From Micropterix aruncella (Eukaryota; Arthropoda; Insecta; Lepidoptera; Micropterigidae), in assembly GCA_944548615.1 (NCBI GenBank), contig OX155961.1:17143629-17207628 (forward strand): DNA of 64,000 nt. Reading direction: 5' to 3'. The notes below the pieces were generated by a model that worked only from the letters and a program-made list of their open reading frames with translations, did not search any database and was not told where the DNA came from. Each line of letters opens with the position of its first letter. Position 1 is the first letter of the stretch. Of this stretch, positions 1-11,665 are shown in pieces. Both the position numbers and the translations under genes were made by a program.

Positions 1-394
1 AATTTCATGCCCATTGCAATTTGTCTAATTGACATTTTAACCATAGGTATTGAGACATTCAATGCAAGAAATGTATAGTTTTACTCTTTGATTTCTGTAA
101 TGTTAAAAATGACATCTCTCTTTTGCTCGTTCAATAAACAGAGACAGATACCACTTAGCGAGTTATTTTTCGATCAAGATTCACAGAATCCAAACTCTGA
201 ATTTTTCATTTCGGCTCTTCGTGTTGTCTTCTTTCGTTCGTCAAGTGGCCGCAATTTACGGCTTTTTGTCAAGCGTTTTTAGGAACGTTCATTTTGGAAA
301 GATTTTTTAAAACATAATTCGCTTGCATTGTTTTACAATCCATCTACCTTTTAAGGTATCCGAACACTTCATGCCCCACCTAAGATCTCTCTAC
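1..394. other. AT-rich sequence without a recognised gene
   Basis: A 64-codon open stretch at 88-282 has no recognisable motif and lies in AT-rich DNA, so I do not call it a gene. Nothing else stands out up to the hAT-like end that follows. Confidence 0.5.
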
Positions 395-435
395 GCTCCC
401 CCAGGGGGGCACGCCCCACCGGTTGGGAAGTCCTG
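395..435. mobile_element. Right terminus of a hAT-like element
   Basis: The sequence ends in CCGGTTGGGAAGTCCTG, which is the reverse complement of a typical hAT terminus (CAG, then a CTTCCCAACCGG block). It is preceded by the GGGGGGCACGCCCC block often seen just inside such ends. The other end is not visible and may lie left of the window. Confidence 0.4.
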
Positions 436-667
436 ATCTAGCAGTAGGTAAAATATCGCTATATCGTTTATTAGTGATGTTTTACCTACCGATAAATGGC
501 GCAATGCGCTCAAACGCTTGTCAAACTTTTATTTAACAGTCAAGTTTTTCAAATTTCTAATTTAAAAAAAATCAAAAATTGTTTTTTTTAGGATAAAAGT
601 TGCTTAGTTGCTCGCACTGATTCACCCCCTTGAAGGATGTCTGTTAATTAAAACTCACCTTGTATAG

Positions 668-835
668 GGTATTAGATTGCTAAATGTCATACATAGTACG
701 TTTTGGCAACCTTTCTGTGCCGACACAGGTGGCGCTGATAGCATAGTTCAGCGAAAGTAATAGCAATTTACTTGGCCATCTATAATAACATTGAATGAAT
801 GGTTTTTTTTATAAACGACTGATAAATTAAAAACC
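668..835 (+). mobile_element. Dispersed MITE family, copy 1 (partial)
   Basis: It begins near ATTAGATTGCT, runs through TACGTTTTGGCAACC and GGTGGCGCTGATAGCAT, then TTGGCCATCTATAATAACATTG. The same order of blocks recurs at 44900-45515 and, inverted, at 53500-53800. This copy shows only one end. No coding capacity is seen. Confidence 0.55.
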
Positions 836-1012
836 CAATAATTTAACCAATGGCAGCAGTCACATAGGTACGAACCAAATATTATCTTCTGTGGAAATAT
901 TATATCCAACATGAAGCAGATTCGGAGTATTTGTTATTTAAGTCTATTCATGTACGAAAATGTGTAATAAAGTTAGAACTAAACAAAATGTGTTTTCTCA
1001 AAAATAGTTTAT

Positions 1013-1253
1013 TTAACCCTTCAGGCCTCGGCCCATCAGCCGATTGACAAGTTGATGTCCCAAAAAATTTTAGTAAAAATTAGTAAAAAAATGAATTATG
1101 ACACTGTCTCACCAAAACATTAATTACTGCCAAACCACTGTACCCATAATTAAAATAAAACATAATAAAATAAACCAAAATACATATAAAACGGGGCCAT
1201 CACGCTGAATCGTGTTGTGGCCGATATCGGCCACTTGGGGCTCTAGAGGTTAA
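1013..1253. mobile_element. piggyBac-like MITE with TTAA ends
   Basis: The element is bounded by TTAA at both sides (1013-1016 and 1250-1253). The ends are imperfect inverted repeats: TTAACCCTTCAGGCC on the left, and TTAACCTCTAGAGCC when the right end is read on the minus strand. Both arms contain GGCC/CGAT-rich subterminal blocks (GGCCGATATCGGCC on the right). TTAA target duplication is the hallmark of piggyBac transposons. At 0.24 kb it is non-autonomous. Confidence 0.65.
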
Positions 1254-1435
1254 GAACCCACTGTCGCTGTCAGATAGCGATATATCCAAAACAGTTAATA
1301 GTTTCAAAGTGACATTGCTATTCTTATTACTTATGATCATTCAAAACTAACCCTAACCCAGATAGATTTTCCATTTTGTAAGTTTGAAATTTTCCATTTT
1401 GAAACTTGAGAAATTTGGCAAAAATGTCATTCTCT

Positions 1436-1925
1436 TTTTACAAGCTTTTATTTACCTTGCATTGTATGATAGTAGGACTTCCTCTTATCATATGTAGTTG
1501 AAATTTTACACGTTGGTTCAGTTCCGATGACAATGCATTTTTATGGTGAACATGACCTGATTTTACAACGGTCAACAGCACAGACACACAATTTTGTATA
1601 CACATTCAAGTATTATAGCCCGTTCTAAATTTCACCATGACATGGCATCCAGGGTTGGCTTTCGACGAGGGGACTCCTCAATGGTCAACAACACAGAAAC
1701 GAAATTTTGTATACGCATTCAATTATGATAGCCCGTTCTAAGATTCACCGCAACAGGGCTGCTGCACCCAGGGTTGGTTTCCAATGAGGGACTCCTCAAC
1801 GGTCGACAGCACAGAAACGAAATTTTGTATATGCATTCAATCATGATAGCCCTTACTAACTTACGCTATGACATGGCTGCTGCACCCAGGGTCGGCTCGG
1901 GACAGAGCTTTTTAATAAAAGTGTT
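1436..1925 (+). repeat. Minisatellite-bearing dispersed repeat, copy 1
   Basis: A leader beginning ACAAGCTTTTATTTACC is followed by about three imperfect units of roughly 120 bp. Each contains a block like CCCAGGGTTGG, a block like GGGACTCCTCAA, CAGCACAGAAACGAAATTTT and a GCATTCAATNATGATAGCCC block. The array closes with GGCTCGGGACAGAGC. The same arrangement recurs at 25150-25735 (plus) and inverted at 15484-15730, so the array is carried inside a mobile element and is not a local satellite. Confidence 0.75.
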
Positions 1926-2651
1926 TTTTTTAAAAGTGTTGTCTTATTAACTTAATTCTTATGATGGCTATCCATTTTTTATAAACGCTTTAACTTTATT
2001 CTTCTTTCAGAATGTTTGTGAGGATTGGTTCGTTGCTTGCCTATTCCGAGCTGGAAGAGCGTCATCTCATTGTAGTAGTCCAACAAATACATGAGATCCT
2101 CAAATATCTGCTCTCAAACAGGGCGACGTTGTTCTGCCGGTCAGACTACGGAAACGCGACACCTGAATACCATAGGAAAGTTCAATAGTCTGTAATAGTT
2201 ATCTAGAATATAATAATGAATTCATAATTTATGTTATTATTTCTACTTTTTTATTTTGTCAATGAGTCTTTTGGAAAGAAAAATCACGCCCTTTTTTTTT
2301 TGTTTTTGACATAACCTATCCGATTATTGTATACTCAATAACAAATCATTGTGATGAAATAGGTATCGAAATGTACATAGGCTTAATAAATATAACTGTA
2401 AATTGCAAAATATTTTCTGCTAATAAAATGTCATCATGAGTTTTTGTTTGAATTTTTATTTTATTCCAGGGGGATGATTCTTGAAAAATTTTACATGCCA
2501 AATTTGTCTATGGTCTGTTTGATTTACGTGGACCATAAACAAAAGAGAATGGGCATTTTGGGCCCACTTTTTCAAATTATATTGGTATATGAGATTAGAA
2601 AGCCAGTCATTCCACGCAAAATTTCTGAAGCCCTCGAAAAGTTGTCTAGAA
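1926..2651. other. Intergenic sequence, nothing recognised
   Basis: AT-rich DNA. An open stretch at 2444-2707 is also open on the opposite strand and runs into the hAT terminus, so it is not a credible gene. Confidence 0.45.
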
Positions 2652-3904
2652 CAGCGGTTCCCAACCAATGGGGCGCTCCCCACTGGTGGGGTGCGACTTT
2701 GTTTTAGGTCGGGCCCGACACATTGACTTAAAAAACATTCACAATATAGATAATGGGTAAGACAAAAGAAATCTGAGGCAATCTTACATACTGTGTTTTA
2801 AGAGGGCTCCGAGCCTATGCCGCTACACAAATGTAGGTAATTTACGCTTGCCGGCGCGGCGGCGGCCACGCAGGTGTGACTAAATCGCATACATTGATAA
2901 CGCTGAACAGACGGTCACCCGCCAAAGCGATGTAATCCGCATTTTATAATTTTATTGCTCATAGCAAATTGCAAATAACAAAAACTGCAAATTGTGATAA
3001 AAGTAAATACTTTTGCACACGTATTTATTAGACCAAAATGGTCGATTTGACCCGCCGTTCCGACATATTTGGCCCAGCGGACTCAAAATAGCGGCCGTTT
3101 TTCAAGATGGTCGCTAATAAACCAAAATGATTTTTCTCATGCTGATTTTAATGACCCATGGGCCTTTTCGGCTATTTTGGGGTCATATATTTCAAATATG
3201 GCAATAAAAATAACTTTAGTTAATTTTGAACAGGATTATAAACATTTTTAGCGAGTATTTACTTTCACGTTACCATTATGTTATACGCGTCTTCTTCGAG
3301 TATTTGCACACTGGAAAAGACGAATCTAAAGTCAAAAAAGTCAAACGAGAGAATAATTTTGTGTATGCTGTAAGTAATTTCTGAAATTTGCTACCCAGAA
3401 AACATGGAAAATTTGAACTATATAATATAGAATATGTGAATGGGTCTTTGACTTTGAAGTTGTAGTCGCTGGCTCAAATATGACGACTACATGTGTTTTG
3501 AACAACCTTTGAACGTATTTTGAACCGATTAGAACATATTTGTACTTTTGGCCAGAAAACTTAAACTTTTGTACTCGGTGTCATCATCAGAACTTATAGG
3601 ATCATGCTTAATGGATACACAGGATAATGCTTAAAACAATTATAACATTGTTATTCTCATCAGTACGAGGATAAAATGTATGTCGAGAAGGATAAAAAAA
3701 ACAGTAATTATTATAGGTATAAATAGCTACACCAAAACTTTAATTATTTCAAAAAGCAGTTACCTTTATAAATAAACTACTTCCGACGGAAAGAAGGTAC
3801 AGATAGATTTCGCGGCTTAATGTGATTATATATTTTTGAACAACTTCAAATATGTAATTAAAATTAATAAAGAAATAAATTAATGAATGCCACTTTTAAA
3901 CAGT

Positions 3905-4270
3905 CTCGAAGAGGAGTTTTGTGGATTTCACTCTGTGCTCCCCGGGATTCGCCCGTTGGATGAACAATTGGAAATTTCACGAGCACCTTTCTTCTTCGGA
4001 CCGCAGACTGGTCACATTTGGCATCGGCCGTCGCGTTCCCCCCACGCCACAATCCGAGTGGCGATACCGAACCGGCGACATTAACTGGGACCGGTTTGGT
4101 GAAGTCCTCTGCGAGAATCTTGAGGCCTTTCCATCGCCTTCTTGTAGTACCGCAGAGGACTTGTGTGTCGCACTTAATGCGGCCATCGAGTCTTCCTGTG
4201 ATGCCGTAGTAGGGCGGAAGAAACCCCACGGTGGTTTCGCGGCCCCGTGGTGGTCTTCCGAACTCTGCGA
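3905..4270 (+). pseudogene. LINE fragment, linker after the endonuclease domain
   Basis: An open frame from about 3921 has the look of the stretch between the endonuclease and reverse-transcriptase domains of R1- or jockey-type LINEs: a phrase like SSDRRLVTFGIG (end of the AP endonuclease), then TGDINWDRF, an alanine-rich segment near LNAAIESSCDA, and a basic stretch before APWWSSEL. The frame stops soon after PWW and no reverse transcriptase follows, so this is a short remnant lying inside the hAT-like element. The clade is an inference from this phrase order. Confidence 0.55.
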
Positions 4271-4469
4271 TAATTTTAAATTTAATATTTTAAATAATGT
4301 AACGTAGCGATTGAAAATTAATGTGATTGAAAATTGTTATTTTTGTGATGTGATGCAATGATGAGATGAAAATTTTCTGCTGATCGATCAAGGTGAACAA
4401 TGTATGAGGTGAACAATGTATGAGAACTCAAGTTTCATTTTTTTTTAAACTCTCTCTATACTATTGAAT

Positions 4470-4886
4470 ATCTATGATATTGAACATTTTCAAAGCCTAT
4501 TTGATTTTAAAATGTTTTTCAAAGGATTTTATTTTTCTATGGTTTTAAAATATTTCTAAGTATTCTGTAGTTTTTAATATTTTCAAAGACTATTTGACTT
4601 TAAAATGATTTTCAAAGTATTTTATTTTTCTATGGTTTCAAAATATTTCAAAGTATTCTATAGTTTTGAATATTTTCAAAAACTATTAGATTTTAAAATG
4701 ATTTTCAATTTTTTTAAATTTTCTATGGTTTCAAAATATTTCTAAGTATTCTATAGTTTTGAATATTTTCAAAGACTATTTGAATTTAAAATGATTTTTA
4801 AATTATTTAATTTTTCTATAATTTCAAAATATTTATAAGTATTCTATAGTTTTGAATATTTTCAAAGACTATTTGATTTTAAAATT
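4470..4886. repeat. 93-bp tandem repeat, about 4.4 units
   Basis: The marker TTTTCAAAGNCTATTTGA recurs with its CAAA at 4491, 4584, 4677, 4770 and 4863, an exact 93-bp period. Each unit also holds TTTTTCTATGGTTT and a block like AAGTATTCTATAGTTTTGAA. Composition is about 80 percent A+T. 93 is a multiple of three, but stops occur in every frame. Confidence 0.9.
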
Positions 4887-6424
4887 CCCGTGCTTTTTCT
4901 GGTTTAAATGACGTGTCGCAACCTTAAATCAGTGCATATCCTATCAATGCTCTTTGTAAGCTAAATATCTTACAGCCAACCACTTATTTTCAACTTACGA
5001 AAATGTTACATCTGCATGCCGAAATGTCCTTCGTTGCTCACTCCTGATGGCGAAACTGCTTTTCGAAATCAATATTCAAAATCAATATTCTACCTGTACA
5101 TGGTTTATGCGTCTTTCAGTATTTTTTTATTGAATTTCAGGTTTTTCACGCAAATTAACTAAACTATTCGAGATTACAAGTTTCGAATAGTGGTCCCTTC
5201 AGAAATTAAGTTTTACGCTTATTGGAGTCGATCTATTTTTTATATAATGAGCATCGTATCGATCGAATCTTGGGGTTTAAAACTATCTCATTTTCTTATA
5301 TCTCGGACTGAAAACAACATCGCTTTCTCATGTCTTCAGACTGAAATTTCACGCTGATTCTATGGCGTTTCTCAAAAAACGAAATATGTTTTCTTACGCT
5401 TCCCCATTAACTAAAATACATGTAGAGTATTATAATAAGTTATAACAAAGATGGCATAAACATCCATTAATAAAAAACAAATATAAAAAATAAAATACTT
5501 ACTGCTGTTTGCTTTCTCGTGACGATGCGTGACGACGCGGCACTGCGGTGTAGAAGAATAAAATATTACGTGAGCGGGAACTGATAAGAGCTAACCGAAA
5601 AAGACGTGCTCCCGCTTCGAATAGCAGCAGGGAAGTGAATCTATTTCATAGCGCGCCTTTGTATTTATTAACGCGGCCGGCCCATACAAAAAATGTATGG
5701 AGAATCTGATACCTGATTTTCTGGGATTTATTGTATAAAATCCTATTACAATCATTGAAATTTAAATAGCTTATAGTGAAGATATGTCATTTAACTTTCT
5801 TTTATAATAATTTGTAATTCAAATTAGTTATTATTTTCCCAGTGAGGACTAAAACCCCGCGCCCATTTTTGTATATTTTCTCGTGTGTTTTTATAAAAAA
5901 CTACGCAAACTATTGCCAAATTTATTAGCTCACCTTATAAATGACTTATTGATAAAAACGAGTGTTTTTTGTCACTGCTTTTATTAGCGTAGTTTTAGCG
6001 GAATAACTAAAACGCTAGACCCTAATTTGAGAAATTTCGTGCAGCACCCTCTTAAATACGTTGAGTTGTACAGACAAATATAATCATTTGATTTTTTTCA
6101 AATGTTTTTAACGTAATTAAACATATATAATTTGTAGGAAATGGGGCGTATACATTCCGGATACGCATTTCGTGGGGCGCGAAATAAAAAAGGTTGGGAA
6201 CCGCTGGTCTAGGGGGTGTGTGAGCATACTACTATATAACGGTGGCTTATTCAATGGCAAGCTTCAATGGCAGGCTTTTACCGCAGTGGAGGGAGAAATA
6301 AAGCCGATAATTAAATAAATACAGATATAATATGGATAATACGAAAAACGCCAATCGGTGTGCGTGGCAACCCAAGGGTTAAGGGGAGGTCGAGAAAGAG
6401 TTTTATTTGGTTTTTATTAAAAAG

Positions 6425-6458
6425 GAAGTCGCAACCTAAAAAAGATTAAAAAACACTG
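6425..6458. mobile_element. Second hAT-like terminus
   Basis: GAAGTCGCAACC followed by a run ending AAAAAACACTG resembles the inverted form of hAT ends such as the one starting at 24191 (CAGTGTTTTTTAAC then GGGTCGCGAC). A partner end was not found, so this is probably a fragment. Confidence 0.4.
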
Positions 6459-6479
6459 CTGCATTAACCATACCTAATT

Positions 6480-6637
6480 AAAATATAAATACAAACGGAG
6501 CTGCCATGGAATTCACCGACCGGAGTCGGGCCCATCATAATACTATTTTTTACACTTCTGGGGGGTGAGCAGTGGATTCCGGACTTACGAACCGGCTGTG
6601 GTAGGTTTAGGACAGCTGTCTTGCCACATGTGAGCGT
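6480..6637 (-). mobile_element. Likely 3' untranslated tail of the RLE-type LINE
   Basis: This segment follows the minus-strand stop at 6638. It is GC-richer than the flanking AT-rich sequence and contains CACTGCTCACCCCCCAG on the minus strand. Its outer limit near 6480 is placed where composition changes; no target duplication was identified. Confidence 0.35.
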
Positions 6638-7384
6638 TCACCTTGCCACCCATTCATTCCCCCTTCGAAGCCATAGAATTTGAGATGCGCAAATCGCAGT
6701 TTTAGATAATTTTTCTAAGAAAGAGTTGATTATTTTTCTGGAAAGGCCAAGATCTTTAAAGAGGTGAAATAGAGATTTAGCTGGCAGGCCACGAGCGCCA
6801 ACTTCCACCGCGTGAAGGTGAACAGTGAAGCCGTTCCGGGTTACGGCATTTGCAAGATCATGGTATTTATTTAATTTGTACTCGTGGTCTTTTGGGATAT
6901 TTGATTCCCATGGAACAGTTAATTCTACAATAAGAGCCACCTTCCGAGATACAGAGTAAAGAGTTATATCTGGACGGAGGGCTGTGCATCCGAGACTTTC
7001 AGGGAATTTATACTGCTTAGAGACCGAATCAACCTCCAGAATCCAATCTGTAGCTTTCTCGATTATTGAGAAAGGTTTTGTAGTTAAATGTTTTTTGCCT
7101 TTAGAGCCATCCCGCACAAACTGTATTAGGGGTTTGGAGGATACTGTCAAACCCTTGTTGGCACGAGCCACTGAGAGACTAATTACCTCGCGAATAACAG
7201 CGAGAACTTTGTCATGGCGGTAAGTGTACCGTCCTTGATCTAAGGCCACCTTGCAGCCAGCTAGAATGTGTCTAGCTGTGCAAGGGGTATTGCTACAGAG
7301 GGGACAAGAACTATCCTCGGCAAAGCTCCAACGAGCGAGGTTACTGGGGTCTGGAAGTGTATGCTGAAAGGCATTCAAATAAAA
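6638..7384 (-). pseudogene. C-terminal part of an RLE-type LINE polyprotein
   Basis: About 248 codons are open on the minus strand. The stop is at 6638 and an in-frame TAG lies at 7385-7387. The N-terminal part contains a zinc-knuckle-like CPLCSN...C...HILAGC cluster, followed by a basic GRYTYRHDKVL segment. Then comes LRPDITLYSVSRKVALIVELT, which fits the R/K-PD-x(12-14)-D/E signature of the restriction-like endonuclease in R2/NeSL/Hero-type LINEs. The order CCHC knuckle then RLE is the C-terminus of such a protein. There is no upstream reverse transcriptase and no ATG at the 5' edge, so the copy is 5'-truncated, as usual for target-primed insertion. The frame is intact, suggesting a fairly recent insertion. 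Confidence 0.65.
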
Positions 7385-7494
7385 CTAAGAAACTCAGAAA
7401 CGGCTCGTAATTAAGATCACTCATGATAGTAATAAATATTCTACATAAAGAATCTTTCCATTGGTATGGAAAGATCACTAATCACTTTGTTGTA

Positions 7495-7950
7495 ACGTAG
7501 TGGTGAGTTACAACAAAGTGAATAGCGTGGAAATATTACGCGGCCTTAAATGTCCATTCCAATTTTCATGGCAATCGGTTGAGCAGTATAAAAGTTGATG
7601 TATTGCAGCGCCCTCTGGTGGTGAGTTACAATAAAGTTAATAGCGCGAACATATTATGTATAGTCACATGGCTATGTATACCAATTTTCATGCAATTGGT
7701 TGAGCGGTATAGAAGTTGATGTGCTGCAGCGCCATCCGGTAGCGAGTTACAATAAAGTCAATCTCACGAAAATATTGTGCGGCTCATGTCTATGTATACC
7801 AATTTTCATGGCGATTGGTTGAGCGGTATAGAAGTTGATGTGCTGCAGCGCCATATAGTGGTAAGTTACAATGAAGTGGATCATAAAAACCATCATGAAA
7901 AATACATAGGTATATGTGACAACTTTCATGGTGATCGGTCAAATGGTTTC
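7495..7950 (+). repeat. ~120-bp tandem repeat, about 3.7 units
   Basis: GAGTTACAAYAAAGTNAAT recurs at 7505, 7622, 7744 and in weaker form at 7863. Each unit also holds CCAATTTTCATGG(C)NATTGGTTGAGC and GTTGATGTGCTGCAGCGCCAT. A related single unit lies inverted at about 10650-10760, so the unit is dispersed as well as tandem. Confidence 0.8.
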
Positions 7951-8935
7951 CATTTTTATACATATAGATAAAAATGGGTGTTGGTATATCTGTCTGTCTG
8001 AGCTTAATAGACTTCTACACCGTTTATCTGATCACCATGAAGCTTTACGAAAAGCTTATTCGTATGACGTTGTATTAGTCACGAAAAATGGCTGTCTACA
8101 ATTAAGGCTACGTTAAGAATAGTACACGCAGGGTGTTTAGCTTTTCTTGGGAATAGAGTAATAGTAAATGGTGGGCTTATAAAATATACAGTATTTTTTA
8201 TAGGAATATAAAATTATTTGATGAAAGAAGCAATATAAAAAACTTGCTCTTTTACGACTGCTCATCATGACAAAATCGGAACCGGGTAGTCTTGGCGATG
8301 ATACACTACATTTACAGGAGTGATAAAATCTTGTAACATTACTAATAAGCTATTTAATTACTGGTCACACATATATGGCTGTCGATAGAGTGCATGCTAT
8401 TATTGATGCCCAAACACATCCCTTTTTATACGAGGTTGAATACCTAATTTGGTTTAAAGATTTTTATAAAAGAGACTTTATTGCTAATAAATATTTTAAA
8501 GGTAATTTAGTATGACAAATAATTTAAACAAGGATTGTCACATTTAAGAAAAATACGCTTTCAACTATTTCAACCATCACATTACATTTTCGTCGTGTCC
8601 AATTGACGGCTAAAAACCGCTATTGGACGTGTCAAAATAATTGGCTTAGGTAGTAAGTCTCGTTACTACTCTTTACTGAACATACATAGGTAGTCAAGAA
8701 TTAACTACTAGATTGTCAAACTAAAAATATAAATAATCAAAATAGAAGCCTAATATTTGAAGTAGTTAGTAATTCGAAAAGATACGTAGTAAAACTATTC
8801 ATCGTAATATTGAAATTGTCAGTAAAATGTTAAATAATCAAATTAAAACTACGTTATGCATTTTAAACTAAAAGTACATATATAAGACCATATCAAATAT
8901 AATCAGACAATAAGACTCTACTTTTTTAAGTAATT
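7951..8935. other. AT-rich intergenic DNA, nothing recognised
   Basis: No open frame longer than about 66 codons, no inverted-repeat element and no RNA gene was found here. Confidence 0.45.
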
Positions 8936-9123
8936 TAAATGGGCACAATATTTGAAAAATCATGGCCCTCAAATTCGGCCAGATTATAGAAAGGGTGGTC
9001 TATCAGCATCTCCTTGATATTTTTTTTAAATTTTATGTCCTGCAGATGTTTAAATTTTGAAAGGAGTAAATTATAGAATTTAATGCTAAGATACAAGTAG
9101 CTCTTCTGTACGTTTGCCAGTAT
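8936..9123 (-). pseudogene. C-terminal remnant of a jockey/CR1-like LINE
   Basis: On the minus strand about 60 codons are open and end at TAA near 8938. They read LSIKFYNLLLSKFKHLQ, then KFKKNIKEMLIDHPFYNLAEF. A phrase such as KxYNxLPxxIKxL followed by FKxxLKxxLxxxxFYSxxEF is the usual tail of LINE reverse-transcriptase proteins. The region upstream contains in-frame TGA codons and is decayed. Confidence 0.5.
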
Positions 9124-9125
9124 AC

Positions 9126-10645
9126 AATAAACAAAACTTCAAAGTCGAGTGTAATCGAAATTCAGTCAAAAACTGATGCTATCGAAAACATTTGCCAATT
9201 TCAAAGCCAAACTATTTGGAGTTAGCTAAACCTTATAGATTAAAATTTATATTCGCTCATATCAACATTCCACGTTATTCAACCGAAAAGATACCTTGCC
9301 TGATTCAAACATCGAAAGTATTAATATGATCTAAGAATACACTAATAACATCTAACTAAATAGCTATTTCCATAAATGGATAAAAACTGATTTTTGCTAA
9401 TACTTCCTAAAAGTAAGTCTGAGCTTGCTAAATATCACTTCATTAATTATTTTAGGCATGGCATTCGGTTTAAATTTCAATTAGATAGGTACCTATTAAC
9501 AATGTATTTATTCAATTTACGATTATGTTACCTACCCTATTATTAAAAAGATAAAGATTTTAAATGTGAACCTCATAATATTGATTCAATACAAATAATG
9601 GGTATCTATTCTTTCTAATTACTATTTTTGACAGATTTTTTAAGTTTAGGTTTTGTTAATGTACATTGCGTCCATATTTTTTATGACTTTTGTTATGATT
9701 CGTAATTTTTATAACTGTGTAATAATTAAAAGCAGCCAAAAAAATACGTTGATTAAGGTGTTGTAATATTTGGTAAAACAAATACTATTTTTAACTTATT
9801 CTAAAGATTTCTATTTGTTACAGTAGCTAGGTACCATGCTGGTCGTATCTCCTAGATTTTATTGGCGATTATTTATATAAAACTGGCGATTATTTACAAA
9901 AACGTCTTGCCTCTTTAACTACAATTAAAGCGCAATTATCTTTTATTAAAAATTCTAAGTGCAAGATATATTTAAGTATTTACTAGGTACTGTTTATTTA
10001 ATACAGCATATTTTCAAGGAACAAACAAGATAGAAATTATGTTTTTTGTATTTTTATTACTGAATGTAAATAGTACATTTTAAATAAACATTTGGATGAC
10101 AAAAAATAGACCTTATCTCATTTCGTAATGGCTATTTGTAAGTAGGGACATTGTCAGTGCCTTTGTATGTGTCTTTTTTCAAACAAGTTATGAATGATAT
10201 AGGTCGAGATTTAAACATAATTCATTCCTTGGTTATAAAGACCAGGTGGATAACAATTAGTCATGAAGCGGCAACTTTACCCTGATTATAGAAAAGTATT
10301 TCTATTGATTGGGTCTTTTTCCCATACAAAAGAAGTTTGTAAATATCTATGTGGGGCTTTTTTCCTATCTGCGGGATAAGGTCGCTTGTCGGTTGGTCAT
10401 TTTTTCCTGTTTGTGATTTTGATTAAAATATTACTCAGCGACACTAACTTCTTAAATAGCAAGAAAAATGAAAATGTATTTATGGCAGTTAATAAAGGCT
10501 AAAATGAGCTTTTAAATTAGATAGGAAACATGCCAATAAAATAAATAGAAGATTTTATATCAATTTTAAACCAAAAATAAAAACTTCAATCGGCTCTCCT
10601 GTAAAGTTGGCTATATGTCGCTTGGTAACTTTTTCCTTTCCATTG
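9126..10645. other. AT-rich intergenic DNA, nothing recognised
   Basis: About 1.5 kb of AT-rich sequence without open frames of note. Short local duplications such as TGGCGATTATTTA (twice near 9863-9895) are the only structure seen. Confidence 0.45.
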
Positions 10646-10649
10646 GGCA

Positions 10650-10760
10650 CTGATAATATTTTCGCGCTATCCACTTTATTGCAACTCGCCGCTAGATGGC
10701 GCTGCAGCACGTTAACTTCTATATGGGTCAATCGATCTCCATGAAAATGTTATAACTGCG
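10650..10760 (-). repeat. Single inverted unit of the 7.5-7.9 kb repeat
   Basis: On the minus strand it matches the units at 7495-7950: CATGGAGATCGATTGACCC, GTTAACGTGCTGCAGCGCCAT, then GAGTTGCAATAAAGTGGAT. Confidence 0.6.
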
Positions 10761-10892
10761 AAAGTAGAAGTTGAAAAGGATCAATGAAGCAATGATTTTT
10801 TTTTGAATGGAGATCGCTGAAGAGGTGATAAGTAACAGGGATGCTTGGGCGTGGAGGGGAAGGGCGCGGCAAGGGGAAGGAAGTGGATACCT

Positions 10893-11168
10893 TATCGTCA
10901 CATAATAATTATTAGTACATATCATCACAGAATATTTATTAGGACCTATCGTCACAGAATATTTATGAGTACCTATCGTCACATAATATTTATTAATACC
11001 TATTGTCACAGAATATTTATTAGTACCTTTCGTCACATAATATTTATTAGTACCTATCGTCACATAATATTTATTAGTACCTATCATCACAATATTTTTT
11101 AGCACCTCTTGTCACAATATTTATTATTACCTATTGTCACATAATATTTATTAGTGCCTATCGTCACA
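10893..11168. repeat. 27-bp satellite, about 10 units
   Basis: The unit is close to CCTATCGTCACATAATATTT plus ATTAGTA (27 bp), repeated about ten times with a few single-base changes and short gaps near the right end. Because 27 is divisible by three the array stays open in several frames on both strands, giving spurious repetitive peptides (for example GTNKYYVTI on the minus strand). I do not regard these as genes. Confidence 0.9.
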
Positions 11169-11218
11169 GTCATCCGAAAATGTCACTTGCTTTTATATAG
11201 TAAAATAATTGATAATAA

Positions 11219-11431
11219 GGCTCGGCGCAAACAAGACCACCGGCAACAGCCACTTGTGGCTGGCGACAAGCAGATGACACGCTTTTTCATACATTTTGTA
11301 TGGACCGCCACACACGCGTGGCCGGTGGCCGCCACACGCTACCTCTCGCTCGCACTCGCCACTTGCTACGCTACTCGTCGCACTCGACAACCACCGGTGG
11401 CTGTGGCCGCTGGCTCGTTTGCACCGAGTCT
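11219..11431. mobile_element. GC-rich MITE upstream of the zinc-finger gene
   Basis: The left end reads GGCTCGGCGCAAACAAGACC. The right end read on the minus strand is GACTCGGTGCAAACGAGCC. The similarity continues inward through CGGC-ACAGCCAC, giving imperfect inverted repeats of about 35 bp. The 0.21-kb element is much richer in G+C than its surroundings and ends about 235 bp before the zinc-finger start codon, so it could have affected that promoter. Confidence 0.55.
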
Positions 11432-11665
11432 ATAATACACTATATAATCAATGGTAAAATAATATATTTCAAGGGCTTTTTATTACATATTTTCCCAGGG
11501 ACATGTCACACAATCCCAAAAATAAAAACTATAATAATATAATGTGTTTTACTGAAATGAAAACCAATATTTTGAAACTGGCAACAATTATATTAGACGT
11601 CAAAATCTTGTTCGTTCAATATCAAGTCGAGTGTATGTTACGATGGTGTTACACTGAGAAATACC

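Larger units (their letters stand above)
2652..6206. mobile_element. Non-autonomous hAT-like transposon, 3.55 kb
   Basis: The left end reads CAGCGGTTCCCAACC and the right end GGTTGGGAACCGCTG, a perfect 15-bp inverted repeat with the CAG/CTG termini and GGTTCCCAAC core typical of hAT elements. The flanks are GTCTAGAA (2644-2651) and GTCTAGGG (6207-6214), an 8-bp duplication with two mismatches, as expected for hAT. Both subterminal regions carry GGGGCG blocks. No transposase is recognisable inside. The cargo is an R1-like LINE fragment and a 93-bp tandem array, so the element is non-autonomous and has accumulated other insertions. Confidence 0.75.

Noticed and set aside
10728..11105. 125-codon minus-strand open frame with repeated GTNKYYVTI
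   Set aside because: Produced entirely by the 27-bp satellite; the opposite strand is equally open.
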